Positions 33,411 through 41,977 of a stretch of 64,000 bases of DNA are shown one piece after another; within the stretch, counting starts at the first letter, position 1; the number at the start of each line of letters is the position of its first letter. A model generated the notes under the pieces. The model saw only the letters and a list, made by a program, of their open reading frames with translations. It searched no databases and was not told the origin of the DNA. Position numbers and translations under genes: made by a program. Source of the stretch: Leifsonia sp. ALI-44-B (lineage in GTDB: Bacteria > Actinomycetota > Actinomycetes > Actinomycetales > Microbacteriaceae); NCBI RefSeq assembly GCF_001984125.1, contig NZ_MTQL01000007.1:992001-1056000 (forward strand), written 5' to 3'.

Positions 33411-35036
33411 TCAGCGTCCGGTGCCGGCCCGCAGGTCCTTGCGCAGGATCTTGCCCGAGGAGGATTTCGGGATGACGTCGATGAATTCGACGCGGCGCAC
33501 CTTCTCGTGCGGTGCCACGTTGGCGGCCACGAAGTCCATGACCTCGGCGTCGGTGAGCGCCGCATCCGGCTGTCGCACCACAAAGGCCTTCGGAATCTCC
33601 TGCCCGTCGTCATCGGGCACGCCGATCACGGCCGCGTCGGCGATCTTCGGATGGCTGAGCAGCACGGCCTCGAGCACGGCCGGCGCCACCTGATACCCCT
33701 TGTACTTGATGAGCTCCTTCAGGCGGTCGACGATCGTATAGACACCCTGCTCGTCCACCGACGCGATGTCGCCCGTGTGCAACCAGCCGTCCGCGTCGAG
33801 GGCTTCGCTCGTCGCCTCGGGGTTGTTCAGGTAGCCCTTCATCACCTGGGGCCCGCGGACGAGGAGTTCGCCGGGCGTCGACGGGCCGGAGTCGGTGGCC
33901 GCGACATCCGCGCCGGTTTCGGGGTCGACGAGGCGCGCCTCGGTGGCGGTCAGGGGGAGCCCGATGGCGCTGCGGTCGATGTCGGTGCGGTCGGTGGGCA
34001 CGGCGTGGGTCACGGGGCTGGTCTCGGTCATGCCGTAGCCCTGGCAGACGATGCAGTCGAGGCGGTCCTGCACGCTGCGGGCCAGGGCGCCGTCGAGCGG
34101 GGCCGCACCCGAGAAGATGACCTGCACGCTCGACAGGTCGAACTGATCGACGAGCGGATGCTTCGCCAACGCCACGGCGATGGGTGGCGCCACGAACACC
34201 CACGTGCATTTCGTGTCTTGCACGATGCGCAGGAACTCGGGCAGGTCGAACTTGGGCACGGTCACGAGCGACGCGCGCTGCAGCAGCGCGTAGTTGAGCA
34301 GCACCGTCATGCCGTAGATGTGGAAGAACGGCAGCACGGCGAGCACGCGATCGTCGCGGCCCAGGCTGATGTGCGTCTGCGATTGCAGGATGTTCGCGAC
34401 CAGGTTGCGGTGGGTCAGCATGACGCCCTTGGGCTTGCCGGTCGTGCCCGACGAGTAGGGCAGCACGGCCAGATGTTCGGCCGGGTCGAACTGGACGTCG
34501 GGCGCCTCGCGTCCCTCTGCGAGCAGGTCGGCGAGCGAGAGGTGCCCGTCGGCCCCGTCGATGACGATGACTTGCGCCTTGGGGATGCCCACCTCCACGG
34601 CTGCCTCGGCGGCGTGCGGCAAGAGCGCCGAGACGGTGAAGAGCCAGTGGGCGTCGGCATCCCGCAGCTGGTTGGCCACCTCGCGCGCGGTGTAGAGCGA
34701 GTTGATGGTGGTGGCGGTCGCACCCGCGCGCAGGATGCCGTGGAACACCGTGGCGAAGACGGGCACGTTGGGGCACAGCACGCCCACGACGCTGCCGACC
34801 CGGATGCCGCGGGCCGCGAGTGCGCCGGCGGTCAGATCGATCTGCGTGACCAGCTGCCCGTAGCTCGTCTCGGCGCCCGAGGGTCCGTTGATGATGGCGG
34901 TGGCCGCGAGCTCGTCGTCGGTGAGGTCGCCGAACAAGACGTCGTAGATGGAGGCGTCGGGAATGACGAAATCGTCGGCGGGGGTGGGGGCGGCGTGGCG
35001 GCCACGCGGCCGCTCGGTCGGGATCGGTGCGCTCAT
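33411..35036 (-). CDS. AMP-binding acyl-CoA ligase, 4-coumarate-CoA-ligase-like
   Basis: 541-residue adenylate-forming enzyme that activates a carboxylic acid with ATP and couples it to CoA. Motif P-loop YSSGTTGKPKGVMLTH, the acyl-site region IVCQGYGMTETSP, GWLHTGDIASVDEQG and the hinge DRLKELIKYKGYQVAP are all present. The catalytic Lys of SSGKILRKDL is ten residues from the end. The overall pattern is closest to plant-type 4CL and bacterial aryl/fatty acyl ligases; the substrate is not determined. The start ATG 35036 has GGAG six bases upstream. It appears monocistronic. Confidence 0.9.
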   Translation of the reverse strand: MSAPIPTERPRGRHAAPTPADDFVIPDASIYDVLFGDLTDDELAATAIINGPSGAETSYGQLVTQIDLTAGALAARGIRVGSVVGVLCPNVPVFATVFHGILRAGATATTINSLYTAREVANQLRDADAHWLFTVSALLPHAAEAAVEVGIPKAQVIVIDGADGHLSLADLLAEGREAPDVQFDPAEHLAVLPYSSGTTGKPKGVMLTHRNLVANILQSQTHISLGRDDRVLAVLPFFHIYGMTVLLNYALLQRASLVTVPKFDLPEFLRIVQDTKCTWVFVAPPIAVALAKHPLVDQFDLSSVQVIFSGAAPLDGALARSVQDRLDCIVCQGYGMTETSPVTHAVPTDRTDIDRSAIGLPLTATEARLVDPETGADVAATDSGPSTPGELLVRGPQVMKGYLNNPEATSEALDADGWLHTGDIASVDEQGVYTIVDRLKELIKYKGYQVAPAVLEAVLLSHPKIADAAVIGVPDDDGQEIPKAFVVRQPDAALTDAEVMDFVAANVAPHEKVRRVEFIDVIPKSSSGKILRKDLRAGTGR

Positions 35037-35163
35037 GTCGATCTCCTGTGATCGATGAGGTCGACTCGTGTTCGGGTGGGTCGACGGGCTGCCGCGAAGG
35101 GATGCGGGAACCGACGTCGTCGTCGGTCTGTGGCTATTTCACCCGGGAGAAGCGAGAACGACA

Positions 35164-35197
35164 ACCCCTTGTGCGAGATTCGCAGCCAGGAAGGGGT
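35164..35197 (-). terminator. Compound hairpin downstream of the 87-aa gene
   Basis: ACCCCTT (35164-35170) pairs with AAGGGGT (35191-35197), enclosing a perfect TGCGA-GAT-TCGCA hairpin. It lies 16 bases after the stop of the minus-strand gene and is a likely terminator. Confidence 0.6.
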
Positions 35198-35212
35198 GAC
35201 GGAGGGCAGAGA

Positions 35213-35476
35213 CTAGCGGCCGGCCCCGACGATGAAGCGCACGCCATCGGCGAAGGACTGCGACTCGAACGGCGTGGGAATGCGCACCGAGTGGGCCTCC
35301 CAGCTGACGGCGTCGGCATCCCAGGAGCGTTTGATCCAGCCGGCGAGCGAGGAGCCGGGCTCTTCGATGACGGTCCAGCGGCTAGCTGAGACGCGGCTGA
35401 TGTGGGTCTCGACACCGTCCACGTCGATCGTGCGCGTGTCGCCTACTTCGAGCTGCTCATCGTCAAAATTACTCAT
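35213..35476 (-). CDS. Small conserved hypothetical protein
   Basis: 87-residue soluble protein with a beta-rich, acidic sequence (EVGDTRTIDVDGVETHISRVSASRWTVIEE). It has no signal peptide or recognised domain. ATG at 35476 (GTG at 35479 possible) lies seven bases after TAACCT, suggesting a leaderless start. It sits between the acyl-CoA ligase and the DUF7882-type gene on the same strand. Confidence 0.65.
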   Translation of the reverse strand: MSNFDDEQLEVGDTRTIDVDGVETHISRVSASRWTVIEEPGSSLAGWIKRSWDADAVSWEAHSVRIPTPFESQSFADGVRFIVGAGR

Positions 35477-35601
35477 CACTTCGAGGTTACTGCTGTCAGA
35501 GTCAGCCGGCTGATCATTCGGCCTTTTTGCTCGTTAACCGAGCAAAGCCGAGCCGGGGCTCGACCTGTCGGTTGTGTGGATGAAATGGCCGTCAGGCGGT
35601 G

Positions 35602-36060
35602 TTACGCCGTGACGGTTTCGCGGGCGGCGCGGGTGCGGCGGGCGGCGGGCGCGGTGGTGGGTGCGGCGACGGGAGTCGAGGCTGAGCGCGTCAGGCGCGC
35701 GGCCGGAATCGTTGCCTGCGTCGCGTTCGGGCTCTGCTCCGAGCCTTCGACCGCGTTGGTCGGGCGGGGCTCGGGGATGACCTGCAGGCCGCCCGTGCTG
35801 TTGGCGCTGTGCAGCAGCTGCTCGACCCAGATGCGGTTGATGACGGGCTTCTTGCTGCCCGAGAACTTGAACTGGATGGGCACGGCGGGGTGCAGCCAGA
35901 CGGTGGAACGGCCGCTGCCCTCGTAGGACGGGGTCTCCCACGACAGCGTGTGAGGCTCGTTGCGACGCAGCTTCGTGATGATGGCGATCTGCAGGTGGGC
36001 GAGCAGGCGGTCTTCGAAGGTGATGTTGGAGCCATCCGCGCCGTAAATGAGTGTTCCCAT
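35602..36060 (-). CDS. DUF7882-family small protein, copy 1 (with extended tail)
   Basis: 152-residue protein. Residues 1-98 match the second copy at 51847: MGxLxY, FEDRLLAHLQIAIITKLRRNE (compare FDDRTLAHLQIVITAKLRR), WLHPAVPIQFKFSG, PVINRIWVEQLLHSANSTGGLQV. The remaining 54 residues are a basic Ala/Thr/Pro/Arg tail absent from copy 2. I recognise this as the Microbacteriaceae family often mislabelled ATP-dependent DNA ligase; no ligase motif is present. The start ATG 36060 has a GGAG-type site (AAGGAGAACGACC) upstream. A MarR-type palindrome lies 49 bases upstream and a marR gene is the next gene on this strand. Confidence 0.78.
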   Translation of the reverse strand: MGTLIYGADGSNITFEDRLLAHLQIAIITKLRRNEPHTLSWETPSYEGSGRSTVWLHPAVPIQFKFSGSKKPVINRIWVEQLLHSANSTGGLQVIPEPRPTNAVEGSEQSPNATQATIPAARLTRSASTPVAAPTTAPAARRTRAARETVTA

Positions 36061-36108
36061 GGTCGTTCTCCTTCAGAATGTGAGACGCCGAGTTCTCCGT
36101 GCGTCTAG

Positions 36109-36127
36109 TAGCTAGTCTAACTAGCTA
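36109..36127. promoter_or_regulatory. MarR-type operator upstream of DUF7882 copy 1
   Basis: A perfect 8-bp inverted repeat with a 3-bp centre, TAGCTAGT-CTA-ACTAGCTA. Size and symmetry fit a MarR-family site, and a marR gene is adjacent. Confidence 0.7.
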
Positions 36128-36218
36128 AATAGTTGGGAAAGCAACAGGGAGACGAAAATTCATCTGCCGGATACCTCGGTTTCCGCGGGGCGGGCGGATG
36201 AAAAACCCGGCGGGACGG

Positions 36219-36716
36219 CTATTCGACGGAGTCGATCGCCTCGCGCATATCTTCCAGAAAGCGCATAACGGTGACGGCGTCCTCAGGAGGAAGCGAGTCG
36301 GCCACCTCGATGAGGCGCGTGTGCATGGTGCCGAGCGTTGCTCGGACCTCGCTGTCGGACTCGACCGTGGGGACGATGATGAGCGCGCGGCGGTCGGTGG
36401 GGTGCGGAACCCGCTCGACGTGCCCCGACTTGGCGAGCCGGTCGATCAGGATCGTGGTGCTCGCCGACGAGATGTTCAGATGAGCGGCGAGTTCTTTCGG
36501 GCTGACCGTCTTGCCGGCGCGCTGCTGCTGCAGCAGGTATTGCACGGCGACGAGGTCGGTCTCGCCCATGCCCATGGCCGAACGCGTGCGGCGACGCAGA
36601 GCGCTCTCGGAGGCGCGGTAGAGACGGAGCGCGTTGAGCACGTCGACCCCGCGAGGGCTCGCGTCATCGCCGGAGTACCAATACCCCGTCGACTCGCGTG
36701 TCTGTTCTCCCCGCAT
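36219..36716 (-). CDS. MarR-family transcriptional regulator
   Basis: 165-residue winged-helix regulator: TDLVAVQYLLQQQRAGKTVSPKELAAHLNISSASTTILIDRLAKSGHVERVPHPTDRRALIIV contains the recognition helix and the wing DRR motif. The N-terminal helix and C-terminal helices form the usual dimerisation region. ATG at 36716. A CTAGA-CGA-TCTAG palindrome lies ten bases upstream and a related one precedes the DUF7882 gene downstream, so it probably represses itself and that gene. The ligand is unknown. Confidence 0.92.
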   Translation of the reverse strand: MRGEQTRESTGYWYSGDDASPRGVDVLNALRLYRASESALRRRTRSAMGMGETDLVAVQYLLQQQRAGKTVSPKELAAHLNISSASTTILIDRLAKSGHVERVPHPTDRRALIIVPTVESDSEVRATLGTMHTRLIEVADSLPPEDAVTVMRFLEDMREAIDSVE

Positions 36717-36725
36717 ACCCCAACC

Positions 36726-36738
36726 CTAGACGATCTAG
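36726..36738. promoter_or_regulatory. Palindrome at the marR promoter
   Basis: CTAGA-CGA-TCTAG, a perfect 5-bp inverted repeat overlapping the marR promoter region. It shares the TAACTAG half-site sequence (36741-36735, minus strand) with the palindrome at 36109. Confidence 0.55.
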
Positions 36739-36765
36739 TTACCAGACGCCCTATGCAAATGAGGG

Positions 36766-38037
36766 CTACCTAACTTTTCTGTGCATCTGTGCTCTGCCCA
36801 GTGGCGTTCGCCCCTGAGGTTCGCCTGCGGCGTCGGCGTCGTGCAGGGTGCGCAGAACCGCGACGGCGTCGTGGTGCCAACGGCGCGCGAGCGGGACGAC
36901 GGCGGTGAACATGGCGGCCTCGTGATTGGCGCCCTGATACTGCACGGCGTGAGCCTCCACCCCGGCGCGTCTCAGAGCGGCGGCATAGGCCTGGCCGTCG
37001 GCGCGCAGGGCGTCGTACTCCGACGTGAAGACGTAGGCGGGCGGCAGGCCGCTCAGGTCGTCGGCCAAGAGAGGGGACGCGTAGCGTTCGCGGTCGCGCG
37101 AGCGGTCGCCCAGATAGGTCTGGGGAACCGAGGTCAGCTCGCGCCGGGCGAGGAACGTGGGGATGCCCATGGCGCGGATGGGGGCCAGGTCGATGTGGCT
37201 GCCCGTGAGATCGGTGACGGGCACCTCGAGCAGCTGCAGGGCGAGCGGATGATTCATCCGGTCGCGGTTCATGAGGGCCGTCGCCGCGGCGATGTTGCCC
37301 CCGGCGGAGGTGCCGTTGATGGCGATGCGCGCGGCGTCGATGCCCAATTCGTCGGCGTGCTCGACCAGCCAGGCGAGCGTTGCGTACCCCTGCTCGACGG
37401 GCGTGGGGTAGCGCCACTCGGGCGCGCGGGAGTAGTCGACGGCCACGTGGGCGACACCGGAATCGCGCGTGCGCAGGCGGTAGGAGGCGTCGACGCTCGT
37501 CCAGTCGATGCCGCCCAGCTGGAATGAGCCGCCGAAGAAGGTGATGACGGCGGGGATGCGGGCGGCGGCGGCATCCGGTCGGTAGATGCGCACGCGCACA
37601 TCGGGGTAGCCCGGCACGACGACGGTGTGGTCGTCCGAGGCGAGCTCGGGGGCCGGCCAGCCGACCTTGTTATAGAGCTTGGTGTCCCACTTCTGCGCGT
37701 TGCGGTATTTCCATGCGGCGGTCTTGCGCAGGGCCTTCTTCTCGCGCTCGCGGGCGCGCTGGGCGTCGCGATCGATGGGCGCGTCAGTCGGAGCGCCGGT
37801 GGGCGTGGAGGGTGCTGCGGCGCGGGCGGTTTTCGGTGCGGCGCTCGGGTTGCCCACGCTGTCGGCACCGAACAGGAAGGTCGCGGACGCCGACGGTGGA
37901 GTGGGCCCCGACGGCGCCGGGAGGACGGCGAAGGGCAGGATGTCGCGCACCACGTCGACGATCTGCGCGCGCACCCCGGCGAACGTGTCGACCCGTTTTG
38001 CCCGCAGCATCTCGTCGAAATAGGGATCGAGTGGCAT
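36766..38037 (-). CDS. Alpha/beta-hydrolase of the hormone-sensitive-lipase (HSL) family
   Basis: 423-residue esterase/lipase-like enzyme. The oxyanion-hole motif appears as FFGGSFQLGG (HGGG-like, with Phe for His), the nucleophile elbow as GTSAGG near residue 246, the acid in FTSEYDALRADG and the base His in GANHEAAM. About 125 N-terminal residues before the core include a Pro/Ala-rich segment and a basic stretch (EREKKALRKTAAWKYRNAQKW). ATG 38037 has GGAAGGACGACC upstream. The substrate is unknown. It is divergent from the histidine kinase gene. Confidence 0.87.
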   Translation of the reverse strand: MPLDPYFDEMLRAKRVDTFAGVRAQIVDVVRDILPFAVLPAPSGPTPPSASATFLFGADSVGNPSAAPKTARAAAPSTPTGAPTDAPIDRDAQRAREREKKALRKTAAWKYRNAQKWDTKLYNKVGWPAPELASDDHTVVVPGYPDVRVRIYRPDAAAARIPAVITFFGGSFQLGGIDWTSVDASYRLRTRDSGVAHVAVDYSRAPEWRYPTPVEQGYATLAWLVEHADELGIDAARIAINGTSAGGNIAAATALMNRDRMNHPLALQLLEVPVTDLTGSHIDLAPIRAMGIPTFLARRELTSVPQTYLGDRSRDRERYASPLLADDLSGLPPAYVFTSEYDALRADGQAYAAALRRAGVEAHAVQYQGANHEAAMFTAVVPLARRWHHDAVAVLRTLHDADAAGEPQGRTPLGRAQMHRKVR

Positions 38038-38200
38038 GGTCGTCCTTCCCGTTCGGTGCACCGGTCTGGCGTCTGGACAGCCTAGCGACGGCCGCGCACG
38101 GGAGGAACGTCCTTGCGTGGCGGCGCCGACGGTGCTGTGCATGACCTAATGTTCGACGTACCCCCGAATACCTCTTTACCCGCCTGCCTTTCGGAGCATC

Positions 38201-39826
38201 ATGCCCCTTCTCGAACCGCAACCGTCGCTGCGCGGACGCTTCCGCGTGTTCTACCGCACGCAACTCCCCTTCGCTCTGGGCGTCTTCGGCCTCTTCATCG
38301 CCGTCGTCGTCATCTTGCCTTACACGCTCAACGTGCCCATTCTGTTGACCGGTTTCGGCATCGCGGGCCTCGCGACGCTCGCTGCGCTCGTGGTGCCGTG
38401 GGAGAAGTTCAACGCGCACTGGATGCTCGTCGTGCCGGCCCTCGATTTGGTCGCCGTGGCCTTCATGCGCGACATCCTGCTGCCGTTCGTGCCGTCGACC
38501 GGTCTGCTGTGCGTCTTCCCCCTGCTCTGGATCGCCTACGGGTTCCGCAGCTGGGCCGCCGTCGTGGCCGTGGCGGGCACCCTCTTCATCGTCGTTTTCC
38601 CGTTCTTCGCCACGGGCGGATTGCCGCGTACGCCCCTCGAGTGGCTCAACATCGTGATGCTTCCCGCTATCGCCATGGGGATCACCGCCACCGTGAACGT
38701 CGCAGCCGCGCAGTTGCGGCGGGCTCAGGCGGCCGTCGCGGCCCGGGGTCGCGAGGTCAACCGCACGCTGCGCCGGTCGCAGGATGCCGAGGCGCTGTCG
38801 ACTGCGATCCTCGAAACCGTGAACGCGGGGGTCGCCTTCTACGACGCCGAGGGCAAGCTCTCCCGGTCGAACCCGCGCGCGGCCGAGATGACCGAGCGGT
38901 CGGGTTTCCGGGCGGACGTTCCGCCCTATGCCGGGCCAGAGGCGCGCGAGGCCGACCGGGTCACGCTCATCCCGCTCGACCAGCAGGTCATTCCCCGGGC
39001 GTTGCGGGGCGACCTGATCAAGAACCACCTGGAATGGCTGGGGCCCGAGGGCGACCAGATCGCGATCCTCGTGACATCCGATCAGGTGCGCCGGCCCAAC
39101 GGTGAACTGCTCGGAACGGTCGTGGTCGGGCACGATGTGACGGCGCTCGCCGAGGCCGTGAATCTGCGCGAAGAGTTCTTGGCCACGGTGTCGCACGAAC
39201 TGCGCACGCCGCTGGCATCGATTCTGGGGTTCCTCGAATTGGTCGAGGAGGAGATCGATACCGAGGCGCTGGGGGTCGACGAATACACGGCCGTGATCCG
39301 CCGCAACGCGGAAGAGCTGCTGAGGCGCGTGACCGAGCTTCTCTCGGTGTCGGATGGCCGGATGACGACGTTCCTCACCGATATCTCGCCCGCCGAGGTG
39401 GTGCGGCAGTCGGTGCACAAGCTGGGGCCCATGGCGCGGTCGAAGGATATCCGTTTAACGCAGACGGTTGCCGGCGACATCCGTTTGCAGGGCGACGCCC
39501 ATCGGTTGGAGCAGGCCATCGACAACCTCATTTCGAATGCCGTGAAGTACTCGCCCGCGGGTTCGATCGTGCGCGTGGGCTTCGCCTTTGACGACGCCGA
39601 GGCGCGCATCACGGTGTCGGATGACGGGCGCGGCATGAACCGCGAAGAGGTGCGGCAGTCGACCGAGAAGTTCTACCGCGCCCAGGGTGTGCGGGACGAC
39701 GCGGTGCAGGGCGTGGGCATCGGCCTGTCCATCGTCAAAGCGATCGTGGAGAGCCACGGCGGTCGCATCGACATCGAGAGCACCCCGGGCCGGGGCACAA
39801 CGGTCGCGCTGGTGTTACCGCGCTGA
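38201..39826 (+). CDS. Membrane PAS-containing sensor histidine kinase
   Basis: 541-residue sensor kinase. Five or six spans occupy residues 25-170, followed by a coiled linker (QLRRAQAAVAARGREVNRTLRRSQ), a PAS-like domain at about 197-315, and a HisKA domain with phosphorylated His332 in ATVSHELRTPLASILGFL. The HATPase domain has the N box DNLISNAVKYSP, G1 DDGRGMN and G2 GVGIGLSIVKAIVESHGG. ATG at 38201 has CGGAG upstream. The single-domain response regulator lies on the opposite strand, ending 8 bases away, and is the obvious candidate partner. Confidence 0.92.
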   Translation: MPLLEPQPSLRGRFRVFYRTQLPFALGVFGLFIAVVVILPYTLNVPILLTGFGIAGLATLAALVVPWEKFNAHWMLVVPALDLVAVAFMRDILLPFVPSTGLLCVFPLLWIAYGFRSWAAVVAVAGTLFIVVFPFFATGGLPRTPLEWLNIVMLPAIAMGITATVNVAAAQLRRAQAAVAARGREVNRTLRRSQDAEALSTAILETVNAGVAFYDAEGKLSRSNPRAAEMTERSGFRADVPPYAGPEAREADRVTLIPLDQQVIPRALRGDLIKNHLEWLGPEGDQIAILVTSDQVRRPNGELLGTVVVGHDVTALAEAVNLREEFLATVSHELRTPLASILGFLELVEEEIDTEALGVDEYTAVIRRNAEELLRRVTELLSVSDGRMTTFLTDISPAEVVRQSVHKLGPMARSKDIRLTQTVAGDIRLQGDAHRLEQAIDNLISNAVKYSPAGSIVRVGFAFDDAEARITVSDDGRGMNREEVRQSTEKFYRAQGVRDDAVQGVGIGLSIVKAIVESHGGRIDIESTPGRGTTVALVLPR

Positions 39827-39834
39827 ACGGCTCG

Positions 39835-40212
39835 TCAGCTGGCGCGGCGACTCTCGAGAACCGCGTTGACCCGCTGCAGCAATTCGGCGGTTGAACAGGG
39901 CTTTGAGAGGAAAGCGTCGACGCCGGCGCCGTAAGCGACCTCGGCATCGGCCGGCGAGGTCTTGGCCGTGAGCATGAGCACGGGAGTGCGCTCGAGGGCC
40001 GGATCGTTGCGGATGGCCGTGCACACGTCGATGCCCGACAGGCCCGGCATCATCCAGTCGACGATGACGACATCGGGGTGGATGGCGGTGACGGCCGCAA
40101 GCCCGGAGGCGCCGTCGGCTTCGCGCGACACGTCGTGGCCGGCCTTCTTCAGGCGGATGCTGAGAAGCGTGGCCAGGTCGCGATCGTCTTCGACGATCAG
40201 CACGTTTGCCAT
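39835..40212 (-). CDS. Single-domain (CheY-like) response regulator
   Basis: 125-residue receiver domain with no output domain. Acidic pair Asp9-Asp10 is in IVEDD, phosphoacceptor Asp52 in VVIVDWMMPG, Thr82 in LMLTAK and Lys104 in FLSKP, so it should be phosphorylatable. It is convergent with the histidine kinase gene with only 8 bases between stops. With no DNA-binding domain it probably acts by protein contact or as a phosphate shuttle. Confidence 0.92.
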   Translation of the reverse strand: MANVLIVEDDRDLATLLSIRLKKAGHDVSREADGASGLAAVTAIHPDVVIVDWMMPGLSGIDVCTAIRNDPALERTPVLMLTAKTSPADAEVAYGAGVDAFLSKPCSTAELLQRVNAVLESRRAS

Positions 40213-40295
40213 CAGAGTTCCCCCGGGAGATTAGTTAGGACTTCTCAGGATACCGGGCCGCCTCAGTAATATGTGACTCCAGAGTTGGAGGAAGG

Positions 40296-40784
40296 CTACG
40301 CCCGTACCCCCAGCCCGGGTGAGGTGCGGCGGCGTGCGCGCAGGATTGCGGCATCCAGCACGCCGACGATGAGGGCGGCGACGGCGTAGAACACGAGGTC
40401 GAGTGGCGCGAAGGTGGTGCCGAGGATGAGTCGCGAGAACGGCACGGTTTCGGCGAGAGCGGCCGGGAGTGCCGTCAGTTGCAGCAGTTCGACGGCGGCC
40501 GAGAGGGCGAATGCGGCGCTTGCGGCGACCCAGGGGCGCAGGCGCGGGCCGATCAGCAGGATGACGACCGCGATGAGGGCCGTGTAGAGCCCGTCGGCGA
40601 GGGCATCCGCGAAGACGCCCGACAGGAGATAGTGCGTCGCGAGGCCGGCCGTGAGGATGGCGGCCGCTGCGAGGGCGAGCGGTGTTCGTCGACGCCGGTG
40701 GGCCCGCGGCAGGAGCGTGGCGGAAGCGCGGCGCGGCTCGGTCGAGGGGGTGCTCGGATGCGGGGCGCGGTCGTGGCTCGTCAT
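40296..40784 (-). CDS. DUF2809-like membrane protein
   Basis: 162-residue protein with a basic N-terminus (RAHRRRRTPLALAAA) and four to five spans; the stretch AFALSAAVELLQLTALPAALAETVPFSRLILGTTFAPLDLVFYAVAALIVG matches the DUF2809/VanZ-like membrane pattern. ATG 40784 lies exactly six bases after TACCGT on the minus strand, a leaderless start. A heptanucleotide repeat array lies between it and the glycosylase gene upstream. No function is known. Confidence 0.78.
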   Translation of the reverse strand: MTSHDRAPHPSTPSTEPRRASATLLPRAHRRRRTPLALAAAAILTAGLATHYLLSGVFADALADGLYTALIAVVILLIGPRLRPWVAASAAFALSAAVELLQLTALPAALAETVPFSRLILGTTFAPLDLVFYAVAALIVGVLDAAILRARRRTSPGLGVRA

Positions 40785-40839
40785 GCGATCACGGTACGGC
40801 GGATGGTGCGGCGGGACATCCGTCTGCGGTGCCATGCGT

Positions 40840-40916
40840 GTGCGGTGCGAGATGCGAGATGCGAGATGCGTTGTGGGAGGTGGGTGGCGGGAGGTGGGAG
40901 GTGGGTGGTGCGTGGC
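40840..40916. repeat. Heptanucleotide repeat array with a G-quadruplex-type tract
   Basis: Eleven consecutive 7-bp units in one register, from GTGCGGT, through three GCGAGAT and one GCGTTGT, to GGGAGGT/GGGTGGC/GGGTGGT variants and a final GCGTGGC. Five GGG runs start at 40875, 40882, 40889, 40896 and 40903, giving a regular G3-N4 quadruplex motif on the plus strand. It lies in the 151-base gap between two minus-strand genes. Confidence 0.85.
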
Positions 40917-40935
40917 GCGCGTTGACGGTGACCGA

Positions 40936-41865
40936 CTAAGCCGGGGGAAGGGCGTCCGCGGGTTGCTGCGCGTCGACGAAGACGGCCGCGGTCCAGAGGT
41001 GCAGCGTGGCGTAGCCGCGCCACGGGCGCCAAGGCTCGGCCAGGCGGATGGCTTCGGCCGGCGTTTTCGCGCCGAGCGCGCGCCTCAGGATCAGGTCGCC
41101 CGACGGGAACGCGTCGTCGTCACGCAGGCAGCGGAGGGCCACGTAGTCGGCGGTCCACGGACCGATGCCCTTCACGGCGAGGAGGCGGCGGCGGGCGTCG
41201 GCGTGATCGACATGCGGCGCGAGTTCGAGGCCGTCGGCGAGCACACGCGCGAGGGCTTGCAGGGCGGCGACGCGGCTGCGCGTGATGCCGAGGGCCGCGC
41301 GCAGGTCTTCGGTGTGGGCGTCGGCGACGGCGGCCGGGTCGGGGGATGACCGGAATCCCAGCGCGTTCACCGGTGAGAGTGTGGCGACGAGTCGTCCCTG
41401 AAAAGTGCGGGCGGCAGCGAGCGAGACCTGCTGCCCGAGCACCGTGAAGAGCGCGGTCTCGGCGCCGTTGACCGATCCCGGGATGCGGAGTCCGGGGCGG
41501 GCGGCCACGAGCGGTCCGAGTCGCTCGTCGCGACCGAGGTCGGCGGCGATGCGCTCCCAGTCGGCATCGAGGTCGAGCCAGCGGCGCAGCAGCGCGACGA
41601 CGGCATCGCGGTCGTCCTTCCGCGACAGCCGCAGGTGAACCTTTAGAGAAGCAGAGTCCTCGAAATCGCGCACCTCGTCGGGCCAGAAGATCGTGGCAAC
41701 GGCCGGGCCGTGCGGGGCGTCGAGCGAGCGGGTCGTCGTGCCCGCCGCGTGATCGACAACATCCAGGCCGGCGACGACGTGCGCGTCGAGGAAGCGTCGC
41801 AGCGAGCTCACATCCAGCGGCCCCTCGACGGGAAGGAGGGTGTCGATCTCGACGGGTGGGGTCAT
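40936..41865 (-). CDS. DNA-3-methyladenine glycosylase II-type enzyme (AlkA-like)
   Basis: 309-residue HhH-GPD base-excision enzyme that removes alkylated purines. An AlkA N-like domain comes first, then GSVNGAETALFTVLGQQVSLAAARTFQGRLV, the helix-hairpin-helix LLAVKGIGPWTADYVALRCL, and the catalytic Asp within DAFPSGDLILRRAL; WRPWRGYATLHLW closes the fold. The start MTPPVEI at 41865 is preceded by CAGAAT exactly six bases upstream on the minus strand, a likely leaderless start. It may be the AlkA half of an Ada-AlkA type enzyme, but no Ada domain is present here. Confidence 0.92.
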   Translation of the reverse strand: MTPPVEIDTLLPVEGPLDVSSLRRFLDAHVVAGLDVVDHAAGTTTRSLDAPHGPAVATIFWPDEVRDFEDSASLKVHLRLSRKDDRDAVVALLRRWLDLDADWERIAADLGRDERLGPLVAARPGLRIPGSVNGAETALFTVLGQQVSLAAARTFQGRLVATLSPVNALGFRSSPDPAAVADAHTEDLRAALGITRSRVAALQALARVLADGLELAPHVDHADARRRLLAVKGIGPWTADYVALRCLRDDDAFPSGDLILRRALGAKTPAEAIRLAEPWRPWRGYATLHLWTAAVFVDAQQPADALPPA

Positions 41866-41977
41866 GTCTCGATTCTGGCGCAGCAAACGAGGCAGCCTTC
41901 GCCAGAAATCCCTCGTCCGATACCCTGGAGCCGCCGGGGGGCAGACGAGTCCTCGGCTGCGAGCGACGAGGGGACGG

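Noticed and set aside
35602-36060. ATP-dependent DNA ligase, the label this family often carries
   Set aside because: No KxDG or other nucleotidyltransferase motif is present and the protein is far too small.
40840-40916. Considered as a CRISPR array
   Set aside because: Units are only 7 bp with no spacers, and no cas genes are present.
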